Assembly (NCBI GenBank): GCA_014621425.1
Contig: JAANBB010000323.1
Coordinates: forward strand, 1 to 47,249
Length of the DNA stretch: 47,249 bases
Source: Cylindrodendrum hubeiense
Lineage: Eukaryota > Ascomycota > Sordariomycetes > Hypocreales > Nectriaceae
Direction: 5' to 3'
Shown here: positions 41,796 through 47,249 of the stretch, piece after piece
Layout of the letters: every line of letters begins with the position of its first letter
Position numbering within the stretch: the first letter of the stretch is position 1
Translations under genes and position numbers: made by a program
Notes under the pieces: model-generated
The model's database searches: none
Seen by the model: the letters and a program-made list of their open reading frames with translations, nothing else
What the model was told of the DNA's origin: nothing

Positions 41796-43634
41796 TCAGA
41801 AGCGGCTGCGCCGACATATGCGGCTGTATGTGTCATATGCCTGTCCCTTGGGGCATCTGCACTTATCCGTGTAGACCATGCCGCTGATGCATTTGCACTG
41901 CTTGGTACTTTTGTTGTACTCCATGCCCTTCTTTTTACACAAGCATGCCTTGTGCTTCACATCCCAAGTGGCTTGGGTTCCGCAGTCGGGCACGCACTCC
42001 TTGCCGTTCCATAGCTGACCTCCGGGACAGGCACAAGTCTTCGACTTTGTGTTAAAGATCTGCTCGTTTTTCTTGCATACACAGGTCTTGTACTTCGTGT
42101 CCCAAGTAGCTTGAGATCCACAGTCAGGAATGCAGTTCTTGCCGTTCCATAGATGACCTCCGGAACAGGCACAAGTCCTCGACTTTTTATCAAAAATCTG
42201 GCCGGATTTCTTGCACGAGCATGCCTTATACTTCCCATCCCAAGAAGCTTGGGTTCCGCAGTCGGGGATACACTCCTTTCCGTTCCATAACTGACTTCCG
42301 GGACAGGCACAAGTTTTCGACTTTGTGTTAAAGATCTGCTCGTTTTTCTTGCATACGCAGGTCTTGTACTTCGTGTCCCAAGTAGCTTGAGGTCCACAGT
42401 CAGGGACACACTCCTTGCCGTTCCATAGATGACCTCCGGAACAGGCACAAGTCTTTGACTTCTTGTTAAAGATCTGGCTGGTTTTCTTGCACACGCATGC
42501 CTCGTACTTCCCATCCCAGATAGCTTGGGTTCCGCAGTCGGGGACACACTCCTTGCCGTTCCATAGCTGAAGACGAGGGCAAGCACAAGTCTTGGACTTT
42601 TCGTCAAAGATCTGGTCGGTTTTCTTGCATTCACAAGTCTTATACTTCCCGTCCCAAGTTGCCTGGGTTCCGCAGTTGGAGGCGCACTCCTTGCCATTCC
42701 ATTGCTGGCTTCTAGGACAGGCACACGTCTTCGACTTTCCGTCAAAGCTCTGGCCGGTTTTCTTGCATTCACAAGTCTCGTACTTCCCATCCCAAGTAGC
42801 CTGGGAACCGCAGTCGGTAATACATTTCTTGCCATCCCACTTCTTTCCATTGGGACAGCTGCATGTCTTTGTTTTGGTCAAGCCATACACCTGGTCGGTT
42901 TTCTTGCAGACGCATCGGCCATTCTTCCAGTCTGCTTGGTCGCCGCAGTCGATGACACACTTATTTCCTTCCCACTTCTGGCCATTGGGGCAACTGCAGG
43001 TCTTCTTTTTCACATCATAGACCTGGCCGTTCTTCTTGCAGATGCAGATCTGCTTGTCTGCCTTCCAGGTTGCGACGTTTGAACACCTGTTTGTGCATGT
43101 AGCGCCGTTCCATTTCTGGTCATCGGGGCAACTACAAGAGCCCCGTTGATAGACGAAGTCGGAGTTGTAGCATTCGCAGGTGTCACCTTCCTCCTTCCAT
43201 TCTGCATTGTCGGGGCATTTATTGACGCAGCAATCATTGCCCGGCTTTTGATCCTCAGGACATCCACAATGCCCTTGATCATAGACAAAGTCGGAAATAT
43301 AGCAGTCGCAAGTCTCATCTTCATCATTCCACTCTGCGTCGTCGGGGCATTTATTGATGCACCTTTGTCCGCTCAGTTTTTGATCTTCAGGACATCCACA
43401 ATACCCCTCATCATAAACAAAGTCAGGGTTGTCGCATTCGCAAGTCTCATCTTCCTCATTCCATTCTGCGTTGTTGGGACACACTGGCCCGTAGTTGCCG
43501 CGATCGGTAAGGTGCCTAGTGGAAGCTCCATCCCTATCCCTAACCTCGACCACATTATTTGTATGAGGGTTGCTGGCTGCAGTGGCCAAACTGAGGGCGA
43601 AGAGAGTGGTAACTGTGGAGTATTTGAGACGCAT
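41796..43634 (-). CDS. secreted cysteine-rich tandem-repeat protein (612 aa), function unknown
   Basis: This intronless gene has a signal peptide (MRLKYSTVTTLFALSLATAA) and a short Asp-rich linker. About 12 repeats of 41-46 residues and a partial C-terminal unit follow. The consensus is Cys-Gly-x-Gln-Ala-x-Trp-x5-6-Cys-x-Cys-Lys-Lys, then Gln-x-Phe, TC-x-C, WNGK-x-C, with six cysteines per unit. The first three units are a distinct acidic subtype (CPNNAEWNEEDETCEC, DFVYDEGYCGCPEDQ). Units 8-11 form a two-unit super-repeat. The six-cysteine spacing suggests small disulphide-bonded modules like EGF or chitin-binding knots, but no named domain fits. No membrane or GPI signal is evident. I infer a secreted cell-wall or adhesion protein. 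It shares the secreted-protein neighbourhood with the chitinase and LysM genes. Confidence 0.85.
   Translation of the reverse strand: MRLKYSTVTTLFALSLATAASNPHTNNVVEVRDRDGASTRHLTDRGNYGPVCPNNAEWNEEDETCECDNPDFVYDEGYCGCPEDQKLSGQRCINKCPDDAEWNDEDETCDCYISDFVYDQGHCGCPEDQKPGNDCCVNKCPDNAEWKEEGDTCECYNSDFVYQRGSCSCPDDQKWNGATCTNRCSNVATWKADKQICICKKNGQVYDVKKKTCSCPNGQKWEGNKCVIDCGDQADWKNGRCVCKKTDQVYGLTKTKTCSCPNGKKWDGKKCITDCGSQATWDGKYETCECKKTGQSFDGKSKTCACPRSQQWNGKECASNCGTQATWDGKYKTCECKKTDQIFDEKSKTCACPRLQLWNGKECVPDCGTQAIWDGKYEACVCKKTSQIFNKKSKTCACSGGHLWNGKECVPDCGPQATWDTKYKTCVCKKNEQIFNTKSKTCACPGSQLWNGKECIPDCGTQASWDGKYKACSCKKSGQIFDKKSRTCACSGGHLWNGKNCIPDCGSQATWDTKYKTCVCKKNEQIFNTKSKTCACPGGQLWNGKECVPDCGTQATWDVKHKACLCKKKGMEYNKSTKQCKCISGMVYTDKCRCPKGQAYDTYSRICRRSRF
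41990..43500 (-). repeat. 138-bp tandem coding repeats with a 276-bp higher-order period
   Basis: Units of about 138 bp fill the Cys-rich gene. The DNA beginning near 42042 and near 42318 is almost identical over about 180 bp (both have CGACTTTGTGTTAAAGATCT). This shows a recent duplication of a two-unit block. Confidence 0.85.
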
Positions 43635-46504
43635 GATGCAAGCCGTGAAAGCCTCGATAGCGGTTTGGTTGGAGAGAAAAACAATAGGAATAAATTAGGC
43701 TTTCCTGAGACAAAAAAGATCGGCCTTCTATGTTTGTTGAGCACGGTTGCATGGGAACAATAATAATTAGGAATTGGGAAGATGACCAGAGGTTATACAA
43801 AAACTGAGCGAGTCTCGACCGCTGGAGATAGAGATGGTGCTGGATCACTTACCAACCACGGTGCCCCCGATGAGTGCGCTATCTTCTCTGGCACTAACCT
43901 ACAATGCGGCGATGCGAAGGGCTGGTGATCGTAACTGACGAGCTAGTTTTCTTAATATGCGGCCAGTCAGTGTGTGACGCCTCTTGGGTCATAGCATCGT
44001 CAACCGCTAAGAGCGTGTGGCTCAGTACCCGCGTCATAGCAAGTCATTGCGAACGGGTACGATATCCACGAGCAAACGCCATGCATTGTCGATGACAATT
44101 GATTTAGTGCATTTCTGAAATCTGGGTTGGTATGCAACAGGTTGTTCGCCTTGGCATATTTGACTCCTAACTTGAGGTGTTGGTGGTGGTTTCAGCGAGA
44201 GCAGCGGGACATTGACCAGCAATGATGCATGAGGCGTAACCGTTATGATAAGCCACATCCAGGGGTAGCAAATAGTGCAATGCGCCCATTCAGCGACGGT
44301 TGACTGCATGGCGTAAGGTAGACCGGAACGAGGGAAAATAGACCCCATGCCTCGTTCCGTACGCCAGAGGACGGATGCCCCGGAGTTGGCCGTCACCACG
44401 GCTTCCTTCTATCAGCTAGTCGCAATGGTGCTGCAGCTAGTGGATACAGAGTTTGACCTCTGACTTGCCCGTTGTGGCGCGTCGGGAACGTGGCGTTTGG
44501 CTCGAGTCGGATTGTCGGACAGATCACCAACTAAAGTGGCGAGCTGTGGGGTTGGCGGCGTTAAACATCCCTATATTGCTTCGACACACTAACTCTTTGC
44601 TTCGACACGCCGACTCAAAACGTAAAGATCGCAGTGCACGTGGCGTTGTCTCAAGGCTGAGTTGCCACCTCTAAACCTGTTTGGAGGTTGGGTGGTTTCA
44701 GAATTATTCAGCAATGAATCCGTGTTTCCATTCTATTGAAGTCTACCGCCACTTGCTGCCATAAAATAGAAAACGGCGACCGTTGAGGGACTAAGGCCCC
44801 AGAAAGACCATACACTAGGACTACCAGTATCCCTAGCAGTCATATCATGTGCTCGCATGATCATATCGGGTCACGTTCCGGACGAGGGGAGATCGAGCGT
44901 CGATTCCCTGCCACCAGCTGTAGCTGAAGTAAGGATCTAGAACGAAGGCGTGTTGAGCAGTGGGTTCAAAAAAACTCACCACGGAAGTGTTGTGCAACAA
45001 AAATTTAGAGCCGTCAGTTGACAAGCGTGCGCATTGAAAACATTACATCTTTGCATTTCAAAGTCATCTTCCAGTGCTACAAGAATCGGTCAATGACAAC
45101 TAACATCCGGGACCGCAAAATACACAGCGCAGCAGAACTGGTTTACTGCAGCACTGTGGCTTTCGGGAGTCGTTATTGCTTCCTGTTATCCTGACAAACG
45201 AGAAATCAAAAAATTAGCTAGCGACGGCAGCTACTGCAGCTGTGTGCTAATTATTGGTACTTCGCTGCTGAGGTTGGCTCCAGGAGAAGTATAAGTAAGA
45301 GTAAACCTCTACTGGGTCCATGTGGTATCCGTGTGTCATAGACCATTTCTCATAAGTTATACCAGATTAGCGAGCCCACTTACTAGGACAAGGTATATCC
45401 TAGCTGACAATACGGTCGTTTCTATTGTACCGTACTTTGAGAGTAATGTGGGCTTGCACACACCCGTGTTCATAGTCATCTATCCTGCCTGATACCGCCG
45501 AATTCCGCTCAGCTGCCTTTGATAATTCCAGTTGGTTGAGTTCGAAACGCACCTACAAACTTCGTCTCGTAGTAACGCTAGGAAGGTTTATTCCTACATC
45601 AATTCGGAGAGTACTGAATCCCTTTGTCCAGAGCCAGACCTGTCAGTCAACTGGCCATGCAGGGTGCCAATGACCGGAGACGCGCAGCCAGTCGAGATAT
45701 ATCGCGAATAAATTCGTGGGCACGACTGTTACACGATGCAACCTAGGCCTCTAATCTACAGGCTACCGTGGTATCGCCAAGTGAGTGTGGTGTCAGATCT
45801 CACACATTTCAAGTGTGATGTAGACCCGGTATGAACAATTGGAAAGTCATATACTGACGGTATTGATCATTGCACTAACAAATTCAAGTGCTCATTCAAA
45901 TGAGAGTGTAAGGATTGTCCATACGCTGTCATTATCTACTACCACCTACCTATTAGTCACAATGAGGTAATGTCTTGCGATCTGGTACTAGAATATGCGC
46001 TGTCAAATTTCCAACCGTCTGTTAGCGCTGTACTTGTTTGAATTTCTCAAATGCATGAGAGATGGCCCTTGATTGGCTATGCGCTGCATGGAGGGGGGAC
46101 CTTTTGGCTCATCCGAGACCGGTGCTACTTGTAACCTCAAGTAAACGTCTCTGTATCTTGTTTGACGTGAGAGAATTAATCACTCCGTCTTTCGGATTCA
46201 AGATGGACGGTGGAGAACCCCTGACTCACCCCATTATTAGTCTCCCAGCACTCTGACTAACCAGCTTATTAGTCTTCGACGATTCGTGCGATTCGGACTG
46301 TGAGGCAAATCGGAAAACGCCGGTAGCCAGTCACAACGTTTGCCCCCGCACGGACTAACTGATGTTCCGAAACAACTCCAACGTACCATGAAAACTTTTC
46401 CCGCTGTCATGTAACTATGACAGCCGAAGACGGACCAATATACAAGTCATCGCTATTCAGCTTTCATATTCTTCTAAACCCATTGAACCGACATAATCCA
46501 CATC
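43635..46504. other. 2.87-kb gene-poor region
   Basis: This region lies between the Cys-rich gene and threonine synthase. I found no coding frame with domain content, tRNA or transposon ends. TGCTTCGACAC occurs twice, 22 bp apart, near 44577-44610. The last few hundred bp should be the threonine synthase promoter. The stretch may be decayed sequence at the edge of the accessory block. Confidence 0.45.
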
Positions 46505-47249
46505 ATGTCGACCAGCCCGGAAGGACGCACTCATAGTGCTTCGCAAACCTACCTCTCTACCAGAGGTGGTGACCAAGGCGTACGCTTCAACATGGAATAC
46601 ATATCGGCCACCTACTAAACTTTCCCAGCTTTCATTTGAAACTGTTGTGCTGAAGGGACTCGCCCAAGATGGCGGTCTTTTCTTGCCCGAGGAAATTCCA
46701 ATTGTAGAAGATTGGGTACGTGCTCAGCGGTCCACAATTCCTGCTTTATCAAATCATTTCCCCTCTCTTCGATGAGGCTAATGCGGAAAACTACCTCAGC
46801 AAAGTTGGAAAGACTTGTCGTACGCCGATCTGGCCTTCAAGATCATCAGCCTGTATGTGTCGGCCGATGAGGTCCCTGCCGCCGACTTGAAAGCCATCAT
46901 CGACCGAAGTTACTCTACCTTCCGTTCAGAGGACATTACGCCCCTGGTGCCTCTTAAGGACAACCTGAACCTCCTCGAACTATTCCACGGCCCGAGTTAT
47001 TCCTTCAAGGACTGTACGTGATCCTCTCCCAGAGATTAACTATGGCCATGTCTCAGTGAAGCTGACAATTTTGTAGGCGCCTTGCAATTCTTGGGTAATC
47101 TCTTTGAATATTTCCTTGTTCGCAAGAATGAGGGAAAAGAAGGCGCAGGTGAGTCACTTGAATTCTGACCCGCAAGGACGCCATGAACTGACAATTATAT
47201 AGATAGGCACCACCTGACTGTCGTCGGTGCCACGAGTGGTGATGTAAAT
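46505..47249 (+). CDS. THR4: threonine synthase, N-terminal part (cut by window end)
   Basis: The exons are 46505-46579, 46629-46715, 46800-47013, 47077-47148 and 47203 to the edge, about 165 residues. All four introns have GT-AG ends and fit in frame. The enzyme turns O-phosphohomoserine into threonine with pyridoxal phosphate, the last step of threonine synthesis. The sequence matches the fungal type: SQTYLSTRGGD, then LSFETVVLKGLAQDGGLFLP, then RSYSTFRSEDITPLVPL, LLELFHGPSYSFKD (the Lys binds the cofactor in this family), ALQFLGNLFEYFLVR and HHLTVVGATSGD. The final codons (GAT then GTAAAT) may be the donor of a fifth intron, since the family normally continues GDTGSA. This conserved gene marks the right-hand edge of the accessory region. 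Confidence 0.92.

Noticed and set aside
41957..42850. Long reverse-strand frame of 297 codons overlapping the Cys-rich gene
   Set aside because: It is a shadow frame produced by the tandem repeats. Its product is Arg/Ser-rich, with no signal peptide.
41990..43000. CRISPR-like regular repeats
   Set aside because: The repeats lie in a continuous reading frame, have no unique spacers, and encode cysteine-rich modules in a eukaryotic gene.
45525..45560. T-loop-like GAGTTCGAAAC suggesting a tRNA
   Set aside because: No acceptor stem, D-arm or anticodon arm can be formed around it.

Overview
The window is nuclear DNA of a filamentous ascomycete (Pezizomycotina). Genes are split by 44-84 nt GT-AG introns with CTAAC/CTGAC-like branch sites. 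The families present are typical of such fungi: a Zn2Cys6 regulator, LysM proteins, a GH18 chitinase with a killer-toxin-like tail, a CorA-like membrane protein and a SIL1 factor. Gene style suggests Sordariomycetes, perhaps Hypocreales, but this is an impression and not a measurement. All exon coordinates come from reading splice signals by eye.

Layout. 0-5 kb is conserved: the start of a SET-domain gene (cut by the window edge), the ER nucleotide exchange factor SIL1, a small secreted protein and a membrane-anchored glutaredoxin. 5.8-17 kb holds a 626-aa orphan, a multi-pass membrane orphan with a decayed partial copy beside it, a protein kinase fused to a von Willebrand A domain, and a CorA-like transporter. 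17-28.4 kb is an accessory zone: a decayed AWS-SET methyltransferase piece, a Rieske oxygenase whose two iron-binding histidines are both glutamine, a long spacer, a six-exon Zn2Cys6 regulator, a broken amino-acid permease and a fragment of a large helicase-associated repeat protein.

28.5-43.7 kb is the most distinctive part. It has a 262-aa orphan tail-to-tail with a 1265-aa nine-exon GH18 chitinase of the subgroup-C, killer-toxin-like kind; a three-LysM secreted protein; a divergent seven-LysM secreted protein with a GC-AG intron; a second helicase-associated fragment; and a 612-aa secreted protein made almost entirely of about 12 cysteine-rich repeats. A 145-bp TA-flanked inverted-repeat element (MITE) lies upstream of the chitinase. 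The four secreted proteins are all extracellular, and three have recognisable chitin-binding modules. I infer a chitin-targeting locus, possibly a killer-toxin-like delivery system or one for cell-wall attack and shielding. The window ends, after a 2.9-kb gene-poor stretch, in the 5' half of threonine synthase, so conserved genes bracket an accessory block.

Several relics carry nonsense codons that C-to-T or G-to-A changes could explain, which fits old repeat-induced point mutation but is not proven here.
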